From Onchidella celtica (lineage: Eukaryota; Mollusca; Gastropoda; Systellommatophora; Onchidiidae): a DNA stretch of 64,000 nt. A program made the translations under genes and the position numbers. The stretch lies in assembly GCA_963931925.1 (NCBI GenBank), contig OZ007582.1:24400224-24464223 (forward strand), in the 5' to 3' direction. Positions within the stretch are counted from its first letter, which is position 1. Each line of letters begins with the position of its first letter. Below the pieces are notes generated by a model. The model saw only the letters and a list, made by a program, of their open reading frames with translations, did not search any database and was not told the origin of the DNA. Below, piece by piece: positions 30,377 to 42,400 of the stretch.

Positions 30377-31405
30377 TGGGTATGGATGGATACCTGATAG
30401 AAAAGATGTATCACAACACCAGCTGCAAGGTACTGCATGAAGGAAAACTCACAGAAAGTTTTTTGAGTCAAAACGGGAGTTAGACAGGGCTGCTTGTTAT
30501 CACCTTTCTTGTTCATCCTGGCTATGGACTGGCTTCTGAAAGAAACTACATCTGGAAAGAAGAATGGTATTCAGTGGACCCTATGGAAACAGCTAGATGA
30601 CCTGGATTATGCTGATGATATAGCATTACTGTCACACACCCAGCAACAGATGCAAGCAAAAACATCAGACCTGGAGGAATTATCAGCATCCATTGGCCTT
30701 AGGATCCACCCAGAGAAATCCAAAGTCCTCAAGATAAAAACTTCAAGTACAGAGCCAGTAACGGTAAACGGGAGCCCCTTGGAAGTAGTTAACAGCTTCA
30801 CTTATTTAGGCAGTATTGTGGATGAAACAGGAGGAACAGAGGGGGACATAAAGGTAAGGATAGCCAAGGCAAGAGCAGCTTTCAAAGCCCTGAACAATGT
30901 CTGGAAGGATCGTGGAATCTCCACCGCTACAAAATGCAAACTCTTTAACTCTAATGTAAAATCTGTCCTATTGTATGGCTGCGAAACCTGGAAACCTTCC
31001 CAAACCTGTTTGAGGAGGCTGCAATCCTTCGTCAATACATGTCTGAGGAGACTTCTGAGGATAAGATGGCCGGATATTATTCGAAATAAGGACCTCTGGG
31101 AAAGGACAAAGCAGAGAAACATCTCCAGTGAAATAGGACTGCGCAGATGGCGATGGCTGGGTCACACACTACGGAAGCCCCAGGATAGCACAGTAAGAAA
31201 GTCACTGCTTTGGAACCCACAGGGAAACAGGAAGAGGGGCAGGCCACGAACAACATGGAGGAGAGGCATGGAGGAGGATATGAAGAGGGGTGGCTACACA
31301 TGGAATGAGTTGTCAAGGATCGCCCAGGATAGAGACAAATGGAAGGCTGTCGTTCGTGGCCTATACCCTGTAGAGTAGGGTGAAAGGGCGATGATGATGA
31401 TGATG
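30377..31405 (+). mobile_element. 5'-truncated LINE reverse transcriptase fragment
   Basis: The RT palm and C-terminal part of an APE-type LINE survive. VRQGCLLSPFLFILAMDW (in frame from about 30466) leads to LDDLDYADDIALLSH (Y-A-D-D catalytic box), SFTYLGSIVD and VLLYGCETW. The C-terminal tail is typical of the group: GNRKRGRPRTTWRR, YTWNELSRIAQDRDKWK and GLYPVE. The open frame is 30494-31378. Just upstream a one-base shift separates the remaining RT residues, and the endonuclease is missing. The 3' end is a (GAT)n run at about 31391-31412, the usual tail of such elements. Confidence 0.88.
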
Positions 31406-34400
31406 ATGATGGATGGATAAGGGTGCAGGAGGCGAGTTGTTGGCCAGCACTATGCAAGCCAATTCTGTCTTGCCTTGCAAAGTGCTGAGCACAACAATGG
31501 CTAACAATATGACCGCCATGCGTGTGTCATGCTTTACGGGCAGAGCTCTGCTCTGCACATCTTGGCTACATCTATTGGAGAGAGCACAAAACAAAGATCA
31601 GTATACTTCCACATTTTTACGACTTAAATACAAAAAAACGCCTGAAACTTGAATAAACACAATCAGCAACTGCATTAGATTATTTGACAATTGAGAAAAT
31701 TGATTTTATATTTCCATGTGTTGTTCAGTCTGTGGCATTGAGCAAAAAAAAAAGGCCAAAATCACACGGCAATGAAACACTCCTGCCACTTTTTTTTAAA
31801 TAGTACGATAAGATAACAATTTTAGGCAACGATGGTCAAACTATTGATAAAGAGCCCATTTTGACACTGACAGTAGTACTGGATAATGAACATTTTTAAG
31901 CTGAGCTCCTTTTGTATCAAGAGTTAAATGGGAACATTTTTCAAACTTTCTCATTAGTCTGTCTTCTTTCATACTAAGTGGATGATGATGATGCTGGGTG
32001 AAAAGTGAACAAAATATTTTAAAAGTGCAGTCTGGCTTTGCTTTTAAAGAAAAACAACAACAAAGAAAAAGAAAAAGGTTGTTTGTCAATAAACAAATTC
32101 TTGCACCTCTTGAAGAATGTCTTGCTGTTTTCAAACTATATACTGAATTTCTTTTGTGTTATATAATATGGCTCTTACTTTAAGCTTGTGTAACTATTGG
32201 TGGCACAGACTTTGTGATAGAGGTTTTATTTTATTAAATTCACACTGATGGCACACACACACACAATCTAAAATGCTGCCTACAGGATTTGTAATGTTAC
32301 ATTTGAGAGGGGTGGGGGAAGGAGTAATTTGCTACCCAGTACAGTACATCTGATATTTCTTATACAAATTATATGGTTGTCCATTTCAAAAGACCTGAAT
32401 AAGTCATGAATTAGAAAGATTACTGGACTTAAATAGGTAACAAGAGAAAGGAGGAGGGTGGCATGCTTGAATCAGTGTAACAGTAAACTCTTTAAATGGT
32501 CCACTTAGTCAACTACAGAACATCAAGTCTGTGACTGATAAAAATGATTGGTGGCAGGCATAGATCAAGGATACTAGATAGGATAAGTAAGATGAGACAG
32601 TTCGCTCTTCACACTTCTAATTATCTTTAAAAAAAACGTTCACGCCGAGGTCAGGGGCCCCTGCCTACTCAGGCAGTGTCTCATTTTTTAAAGCGCAGGT
32701 GAACAAAGAGAAAGAGGGACAAAGAGAGATTTTTCCGCTTCTGTCCTATCTTACTCTCAAAATATACTCGCTAGATCTATCTCGATGCAACGGTAAATGA
32801 ATAAACAATGTTTTGTCACACTGCTACTACATTTAAAAAGGCAAAAAATCGTCCAGGGGTTTCCTCTAGCCAATGATGTTACATGTATTTTACAGAGTTA
32901 TCGACTTCTTTCTAGTTCTAAGGTGACAGCTGAACAGTGAACAAGACTGAGTATTTTCTCTTTTCGCCTTTGTAAAATAAGCCATTGTTGACATCTCCCA
33001 TGCATTTTCTGCTGGATGACGCAGTGAAACCTGTGAATGCAAAAATCCCAAGTTGTTCCATCTTATTGTATCTCTGTTATCTTTGCATAGTTTGAGACTG
33101 GTGATTAGTGGGCCTAATAATTTCTCTTTTTATATACATATATCTGTATGTGAGAGGATGAACGATTTTCTATTTTTAATGTGCTTTCGTGGTAACGCTA
33201 GTGCGTGAGTGAGGGACGGCCACTCATAGTAGTTTATGGGCACTTGGCCGAGTACCATTAATTGGATTATTTCCCTTGTAATACTAGCTCGGGACCCGTT
33301 ATTCACATCACGGTGAAAAGCGCGCATTTTGATTGGTCAATTGGAAATGTTGACCACCGGGCTTCCAGCTCTTATATCATGGCTTTAAGTTTCTTACAAC
33401 TCGCTCATTCGTTATTATAAGCCGACAGAAAGACAGGAACCCGAAGTCATTTTTGAGAGTAGGCAATACCCTATCGGTACAATATAGGTATTTATGATAA
33501 CGTTTGTTATCAACGGAGATACGTCATATTAATGGACTAAAGTATCCCGCACAAATTTGTCAAATGTTGTTAGTCCTGTCACTTTGAAAATTTATATTAA
33601 AACTATTACAGGGTTTCTGGTAAAAAGTAGTCAGTTGGAATTCTAGCAGCGAGTTTCTACTTTATAATGGTACTAATTTTGTTGTACTTTGATGCACATA
33701 TCCTATTGACATAATCAATAAGAGGGTCTCGGATTTAAAGTAAACTATGAGTTAGACACGTGTTATCCCCGATAAATCCAACCTGGGTCAAATTTGTCGG
33801 TGTGCATGTGTAACATTGCCTTGTTGTAGTAGGCAGTGAGGATTTCTTGATATATATACATGTTAGTGTGGATGATTCGTTCTATAGTGAGCGGCACAAG
33901 GCACTTGATTGTATTAGTATCACGGCGTGCTTGTGCACCTTACCGCTATGCTGTAAATTAACCATTTTATTATAATTATTACATGCTTAGCGCTTGAGAT
34001 GTATTGGTTAGTATAGTCTAACACGGATGAGCCCCAGAATTGTACTTCTATGTGTGACGAGGAATTAACATTGTTTCAGTGAGTTTCACGTGTTACAATG
34101 AGTCTCACCGACACATATATCATGTGCATGTATTATAGTTATCCAGATCTATTATGCTTCTATGAGTTTCGTAAGTTGTGTAAAGGACATAGTTTTATAA
34201 GAATACTGTACACTTTATCTTATGTACTGTGTATAGTAGTGCCATACACCCGTTAGCCTGGCGGCTTGGCCCAGCAGCTAAAGTAAAGGGCTTGACCCTC
34301 CAGTAGCAGACGGAAAGGGGGGCAACCCCCGCACAATAGCCCCCAAGCGTCAGTGATAATGACCTGCACTGGTATGCAGTGTCTGTGTTATTGGCTGTCA

Positions 34401-34974
34401 GCTGGTCACTGTTGACCACTGCTTTATGGGATGGCCACTCTGGATTTGTTGTGCTCGGCTCAGTGCAGTGAGAACGGTTGTGATCTTGCCCTTTCCTTGA
34501 TTATGTCCTTTCATACTTTGATTAGTATATTGCAAGCACTGTGCTAGGAAACTCCTTGTATAATATAATTCTTACTTGTAGATGTAGTTCATTAACCTTA
34601 GCATTATTTTTATTCCATACATGTATTTGTAATTAGTAATTGCTTAGATTCTATATCGTGTTGATGTTTTGATTTAATACTCAATCCTATGTATACACAC
34701 CACTGATTGCATGACTGATGTTGTCATTATTCTAATCATATTTTTGTCCTTTTTTCTCTTGTTCCAGCTCATGGCTGGTTGGGATTTTTGGTAGTGATAC
34801 CTTTATGTTGAGGCTTTGTCAATAAATAAGATTGCCCGCAGAATCCTGTGTTTATCATGTGTGTCCTTAAGGGAGTAGCAGAACCCACATTAACCACTTA
34901 GCTACTCGTCGTTCATCCAACATGTATATTGATATATATCTCTCTATATATATCTATATGTATTTATCTACCTA
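31406..34974. other. Intergenic region, no gene seen
   Basis: No frame longer than about 100 codons and no recognisable protein occur on either strand. It includes GC-richer, probably repeat-derived patches near 32630-32710 and 34240-34440. I could not fold the latter into a tRNA. Confidence 0.45.
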
Positions 34975-35043
34975 TCTTTATCTATCTATCCATCCATCCA
35001 TCCATCCTTCCATCCATCCATCCATCCATCCATCCATCCATCC

Positions 35044-35116
<73 letters not shown>
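34975..35116. repeat. TATC/CATC compound microsatellite
   Basis: A CATC run (about 34989-35045) lies inside TATC runs (to about 35116). Its open frames (SIHPSIHPS... and SIYLSIYLS...) are artefacts of the repeat. Confidence 0.95.
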
Positions 35117-36250
35117 CATTGTAGATTTATTTAAATAAATTACTGAAATCTATAGAATTCAATTTATTAACTTTTGTTCCAGTTTCTCTCATTCTCTCTA
35201 TCGCCAATTTCGCCGATCTCTCTCTCCCCCCTCTCCCCCCCCCCCACTCTGTCTTTTTCTCTCTTTCTGTCTCTTTTTTTTTTTCCTCTCTTTCTCTGTC
35301 AGCAATTCATTTTCCAAAGTCAGTGTTTAGTATTGAAAAGAAGCAGCACAAGAAAAAGTGGAAAAAATTATACAAAAGTAAACCTTGTCTTCAGGCTCAT
35401 AGCGACTCATCTCAAGTATTCCTGCTTGATAAACAGTGAAGCAAGAGTGCAGACGTCCTTCGCCAAGACAGTACCGATATCAGTTTGAACTAATAGTACT
35501 ATTGATCAGTCTGAAATGATGCAAGTCCATGACTTCAGTACAATCATATGTGATTTCTGAATCTCGATTACCCCCAATTTTCATTGACTTCTTGAGATTT
35601 GCATGATTCAGAGTGTTGACTTCAAGGGAATCTGCTTTTCATGTTTGCAGGTGTACAAAATATCTTGGAGAAAATGTAGGCTATTTCTAACATTTAAAAA
35701 CCCAGTGAAACAGCAATGGTTAGGCCAACAGAGAGTTTGATCATTCCAAGAGGAGGAGAAAGGGCATGCACCAATTTAACATTGGATAATTAATACATTG
35801 AATGACAGTTTTGCTTGTGATAAAAAATAAATCAGAAGTTCAGTTTAGCAGGAAAAGGAAAGGGATGCTGTTAATTGCCGCAATGTTTCTGTTAAGCACC
35901 TATGTGTTTCGTAGAGCGGGTTTTTGTAAAGATGCGGAAAACTGAAATTAGCTGTACTAAAGTGTTATTACAAGTGAAATAAAATGTGAAGTTTGTACTT
36001 TGAGTAGTTTGAGATAGTAGTGAGACATAAAATTTTAATTTTATATAAATCCGCACAACACATTTAATGAGACTCAATGCCAGCACAATGTCGGCTAAGG
36101 AAGATAGCTAACCTGCGTGGTGGTATGCACGTCTGGAGGCTGAGTGTCAGTAGTATACTTGTTATACTATCCTCGGTGTCAGGAACACTACATGAAATAT
36201 CAGCGCAAAAGAACGAGGAAGGACCATTATTCTATGGATCCAAACAAATT
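35117..36250. other. Intergenic DNA upstream of TTC21B
   Basis: It holds a pyrimidine-rich, poly-C/poly-T block at about 35190-35290 and otherwise anonymous AT-rich sequence. No gene is supported. Confidence 0.45.
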
Positions 36251-36263
36251 TAATGTAATTATA

Positions 36264-36320
36264 ACTTCCTGTCATGCGCAAAAACCACATTCTTTCAAGA
36301 TGGCCGGGTGAACTAGCAAC
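36264..36320 (+). promoter_or_regulatory. Putative TTC21B proximal promoter with X-box-like site
   Basis: Within 125 bp of the ATG lie an ETS-like ACTTCCTG (36264-36271), a YY1-like CAAGATGGCCGG (36296-36307) and GTGAAC-T-AGCAAC (36308-36320). The last matches the RFX X-box layout (GTNRCC, short spacer, RGYAAC) at 11 of 12 half-site positions. X-boxes close to the start codon are a known mark of ciliary genes. Function here is inference. Confidence 0.4.
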
Positions 36321-36384
36321 GAATGTAAACTATTGGAACTGGTAGAGAGACGTATACAATTGCTTCTTGAAGAAGGATCTCAAA

Positions 36385-36411
36385 ATGGCTGAGGCAGATC
36401 CTGTCACGCTT
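36385..36411 (+). CDS. TTC21B: TTC21B exon 1 (coding part)
   Basis: It encodes MAEADPVTL, donor GTAAAT, phase 0. Its length and position match the short N-terminus before the INYYCQ motif in the family. Confidence 0.8.
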
Positions 36412-39400
36412 GTAAATATTATTTTAAAAGAGATTTATAGCTCAATGAGATAATAATTTGGTTGACAGGTTTCTGTAAAGGGCATCGAGCATTTTAAAAA
36501 CGCGTAAGAATAGCCACAGCGAAAAACTGTTTTAAAAATGGATATGCGCTATATAAAATAATAATAATAATAATGATAACCAGCCATGCCCTCCCAAGCC
36601 CTAAGGAAATGGTTTCATCCTGATTGACACATACTAATATAAACCAATGTGGGTATTTGGGGCAAAAGATCATTTCAGAGCTTGTTTGGATTGGTGCTTA
36701 GATACATGTACTGACAACTCCAGATGGTGGTCAGCTTGTGAGAAAATGAGATAATATTGCAAATTTGGGGAGAGCCTTTGAAAGCTTTATAGTCTTTGTG
36801 ATTCTGACTGGTGGTTCACTGGTTAACATGTTCTTGTCACAATGCCTTCTCTTTAGAAGAGATACAGTGAACAATAAAACGGTAGCCTAGTTACGTCCCA
36901 AAAAGGTCAGTGACCCGGCGCGTGAAAATACGGCTTGCGCGCGGCGCGCTCAGCTTGATCATGCCATACTGGTACGCCCATGCAGAGTGAATACATGGAA
37001 AGTCGATGCCGTATAGGTACGCCCATCGCAGGGTGAAGTTTAAATTGGCAGCAGTCAGCTCAGAAGAAGGTACCACTGGTACCAGTTGTAGCAAGAAAGC
37101 TGAAAGTATTGAATTCAGTCTGTTTAACTTTCAAAGTACCAAAAATGTTGAAGTAAATGAAAACTGGATCGTGATACAATTCTTTACCTCATCCCTTCTA
37201 CTTCTAGGCCAAAATCAATTACTACTGTCAGGCAGGATACTATGGCCACATGGAGACTGCTGCAACAGAGGGTTTACAACGCTATGGCAATGATCCAGTT
37301 CTTAAATTTTTCGTTGCCTTTTCCAAAGTGTTACAAAGTAAGTAAGAGTATAAAAAGAATGGTTTGCTTTAGCATTCTTTTTTCTTAACAAATATTTGAA
37401 AAAGTGAGGCACATATTACATGTGAGTATGGTTTGTTCTGGAGTTTTATCAAAGCTTTGAATATTTTCAGAGATGCAAGATAGAAAGGCTTGGTGTTTTC
37501 GCACAGTGCTGCCTAGCGACTTGTGTGTGAAAGATGTAAACAACTCCATTTTTTTACAAAGCCGGATAGAGGAAATGCTGAGTTTAGTTCAGTGTTCTTC
37601 CTTGCTGGAAATCGCTTACTTTGTAATTAAAAAGTAATTTGTTGTTGGTAACCTCTCGCTATTTTTTTCCTTTTTGAATGTGGTAACAGTGTCACAATCG
37701 TTTTATTAATTTACCATCATACCAAAGATAGATCTAGCGACCCAGGCTGAATTTTCCGTTTATGATGGAACTCGCATACCACGTCTCCCAGCGGCAAATG
37801 CAAGTCAGAAAGTAAACAATAGTGAAAATTATGAAGGGTTTTGAAAATGTTTAAGAACTTTCCTAAAACGATAACACGAGTTTTCTGCTTCTCGTTCTTC
37901 CTCCCCTTCTTTTTCTTCCATGAAATATAAACCACCGTCGATAAACACATGAACCGTTGCATCAGAGACACATAGCAGTACAAACACTAGCAGTTGAGTC
38001 CCAAGCGCTGTCAGTAGGTTAAAAATAACTTGATGTGAGAGAGGCCGAGGAAGTGGCCTGCACATTACTAGATCTATGCCTATGCGATCTCGTGAAAAAT
38101 CTGTTTCTCCCTCTCTTTCCTTTCTTCACCCACCCTTTGTTTGCCTTGCTTCACAGAAAACTCATTATTACATACACACAGTCGAGCACGAAAAACTCAA
38201 ATTCCTCGGGGTGGCTTCATTTAGTTCGAGTTTGCCAAATTTCGAGGAATACATGAAGCATTAATCATGAAATATTGTATATTCAAGGAAAATAATACAG
38301 CTGACAACATGTGCCTTGGATTACCTCCCTTATGAACACTCCCTCTCCCCAAATGCATGGTCAGTTGAAAGACAAGCTAATAATGCATGCACACCGCGGC
38401 ACGCAACCTTGTGACCCGGGTGCTTTTTTTTTCTTTCTTTTTCTCTTTTTGGAAATCCCTTGATAAGGACAGTTTCTAAGTCAAGCCGAATAGAGAAAAT
38501 TAAGGGTGGACACAACCCACTGCTTTTCTCTATCCGGCTTGTCTACCGTTCGTACCGCAGCGTTTCCTTTCTTTATTTTTTCCTATTAGCGTATGAGTGT
38601 GGGACAAACAAAAACACCTCCAGTACACCACCAAACAGTCAGTGCGGAAGACCTATACAATAAGTTCTCTGACGTCCTCGATGTGCACGCACCCTTACGA
38701 GAAAGGGAAATCACCTGCAGGCCATGTGCGCCGTGGTTCACTTTGAAAGTGAAAGCGGCTAAGAAAGAAAAAAGGAAAGCAGAACGTGTTTGGAAAAAAT
38801 CTGGTTTGACAATTCATAGAGACATGTATAACCAGCGTAAAAAAGATGCTGTAGATGTTATCAAAGAAGAGAAAACAATATACATTAATAATAAGTTAAC
38901 AAACACTTCCTCTTGTAAGGAGCTATTTAAAATCTGTAATGAAATGTTAGGAAAATCTAATTGTAATTCTTTACCAACCAACCATAATGCTTCTGAGATA
39001 CCATGTTTGTTCAATGATTTTTTTGTCACCAAAGTTGAAAAAATAAGGAATGAGCTTGACTTAAGTAATGAAGAGCCATGTTATGCTTTGTTTAATGGGT
39101 CACCTTTTGGAGAGTTTCAGTCTGTTGATGACGATGTTGTGAAAAGTATTATTTTGAAGTCACCTAAAAGTTTTTGTCAACTTGATGTATTACCAGTTTC
39201 ACTATTTTTACAATGTATTGACATCCTTGTGCCTTGTATGACAAACATAATAAATGATTCTTTAAGGAAGGGTGTGGTCCCGTGCTCTTTCAAAAGAGCC
39301 CTCATAAAGCCATTGATAAAAAAACCAAGCCTAGACAAAAATATATATAATAACTACAGACCTGTATCAAATCTTACGTTTTTATCCAAGATTTTAGAGA

Positions 39401-42400
39401 AAGTTGTTTTACACCAGCTTGAAAGTCATTTGTGTACAAACTCGCTGAGAGAAGTATACCAGTCAGCGTATAGACAAAAACACAGTACGGAAACGGCCCT
39501 TGTACAAGTAACATCAGATTTGTTAACAGCTTGTGATGAAGGCAAAGTGTCAGTGCTAGTGCTATTAGATCTTTCAGCAGCCTTCGACACGATTGACCAC
39601 ACTATTCTTATAAAGAGATTAGAACTTTCATATGGTATATCTGGGAATGTCCTGAAATGGTTTAGCTCCTACATGAGTGAAAGAAAACAGAATGTATCAA
39701 TTGGAGCACACATATCAACAACAAAAGTGCTCACAACAGGTGTTCCGCAAGGGTCAGTTTTAGGTCCAGTTTTATTTTCCCTATATACACAACCAGTGAC
39801 GCAAGTTATTAAAGATCATAATTTTGCTTTTCATATGTACGCCGACGATACTCAGCTGCGTCAATCTGTAAATGTTAACAACGTTGACCAAATGATGAAT
39901 GACCTAGTTATTTGTGTTCAATCTATTAATGCATGGATGACTGTTAACAAATTGAAAATGAACAATGAGAAAACTGAAGTAATGTTAGTTGGAACACCTG
40001 GAAAACTGAAGTCCGTACAACGGTCCACTGTCGAGTTTGATGACACTAAGATACCTATATCCCATTGTGTGAAAAATCTAGGGGTTTACCTGGACTGCAA
40101 TCTATCCATGGAGAAGGCCATTTCGCATGTTAGAAAAATTTGCTATCTTGAGTTAAGGAAAATTAGTCAAATTAGGCATCTTATTTCAGAGGAAGCAGCC
40201 ATTAAACTTGTTCTATCTTTTGTTATATCTAAATTAGACTATTGTAACGCTTTGTTTGCTGGAATTTCGGAGGATAAAATGAATAAGGTGCAGCAAGTAC
40301 AAAATCACGCTGCTAGGTTGGTAAAGAAAGTTTCTATGAAAGAGCACATTACCCCTGTACTGAAGGAACTTCATTGGCTGCCAGTAAGATCTAGAATCAA
40401 TTACAAAATTTCGTCTTTGACCTATCAGTGTCTGAATGATCATCAGTTCCCGTCTTACCTGTCAGAGAAAATAAAGATGTATGAACCACCACGCTCATTG
40501 CGGTCAGCCAAACAAAATTTGATAGTGAAACCAAAAGCCAACAAGAAATTTTATGGTGAACGTTCTTTTGATTTCTATGGCCCTTCTCTTTGGAATGATA
40601 TGCCAGAAGATGTCAAAGCATCTGATTCATTACCTTCTTTTAAATCTAAATTAAAGACATTTTTATTTCAGGCACATTTTAACTGAACAAAATTATGTCC
40701 ATATTTTTATTTCTATGTAATATATTATGTACTGTGGTTAATGCATGCTTTATTTCGAGGATGAGGGAGACGGAAAAGGGGAGGGGGGGGGGGGGGGGAG
40801 ATATGAATGTAATGTTTTGATGTCTATATTTTTATTCTCAATTTTATATGCATGTATCTACGTATACACTATTTAACGCCTTCTACGTAATGTTTTATAA
40901 CATTTTATGTCTTTTGTAAAGCACTTTGAGTTTATAAGGAAAGCGCTATATAAATAAACTTATTATTATTATTATTATTTCCTGCCTGAATCCGTCGTCT
41001 CAGGTATTTTTAATCGCTGTTTTTGTTGGCGGAGGGAGGACTAGACGCACTGTCGTCCCTCCACTAGGCTATGCTGCGGCTAGCCAAATGGTTTGACCAA
41101 GTTTTTGGTGTTTTTTGCGTTTTTTTTTTTCTTGACTACTTGGTGCAGCAGGCAAACTGGTCCGACAAATCCGTGTCACAGTTAGAAGGTCGCGTGAAAT
41201 AACTACAAAGAATGTTGAGAAATAAATTCGGGGCTCGGGTCTTTGTTTATGGGATCCGTATTTTCAACTTACATGTGTTTGAGTTTCGTGTGCTCGACTG
41301 CGCTACATATTTTGAAACTATTTTGACGGTGAAATTGCCTCTAGGAGCAAAATCGTTTCGTGTTGTTTCTTATTTTCTATGCAAATCTATTGTATGAAGT
41401 GCTGGCTCTGCATGCCGAGAGTGGGTGGTGTTAGTGACCAGATATAAACGCCACTTTAAGAGGCCAGAAGAAGGGAGAGTCTGATCTTATGAATCTGGTA
41501 TCTTGGATGTTGTGTAAGAGAGCTTGAGATTTTCATTTTAATCTTTGAAACCCACATTTAAGTGCATTACAAATGTCACAGCTTTCTGTACATGGTTTGA
41601 ACATAATTATTTCATTGCTTAAAAATTGGTAATGGTCTTACTTGAAACTTAAATCATTGATTTAAAATACATCTGTTTATTTTTTTCTAAATTTCAGATC
41701 GAGTTCAAGAGGGCATGAGGGAATTGGATTTGCTGAAAGATAAGCGGGATGTCAACCTTTGCTCTACCATGGCCCTCATGTTCGCTCACAAAAAATCAGC
41801 AACTATGGGTGTGTGTCTCTATAATTTAGAGTTAATGAACAATAAAAAAATTTTCCTGTGTATTTCAAATACTAGGCAGTTCAGTGAAAAAATTCAAATT
41901 TCATCAAAGACCATGAAACTATGCTCAAAACAACAGTCTTGATTCCCAGATTACAAATCTTTTTGAATTTTTCAAATATCTCCATTTGTTGCAAAGTTAT
42001 GATTGTTTTTCTATATTTATTTTTGGCTTAATTTTAGCACTAGCGGCTCTGACAGGATTTTCATAAAATTACACATGTCAGTCCATAACTTCGCAACCAA
42101 TAAAGATAATTTCTATTATCATACAGCGTTACGTTTGTTAACATCTCCACATGAATTTAAATAAAAGACACAAACAGTCATATATCTTCATAGGGCAATT
42201 TTTAATAATTAATTTCCAACATGAAGTAGTATGAAATTTGAAACATTCCATGATCGGATTCTCATAAAATTTCACGCTTCACTCCATACCTTCTCAACCA
42301 ATAAAAGTAAATGCAATTATTTTGTTTTGTTTTGTTTGCTGCCATCTGCACATGAATTTAAATGACAAAGGCTATTCAATATCTTAGTGGAACAATTTTT

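Noticed and set aside
34240-34440. GC-rich patch considered as a tRNA or tRNA-derived SINE
   Set aside because: I could not find a cloverleaf or convincing A and B box pair with correct spacing.
34922-35138. Ile/Ser/His/Pro-rich frames
   Set aside because: Artefacts of the TATC/CATC microsatellite.
37006-37293. 95-codon frame overlapping TTC21B exon 2
   Set aside because: It uses a different frame from the conserved INYYCQ reading and includes the truncated piggyBac end.
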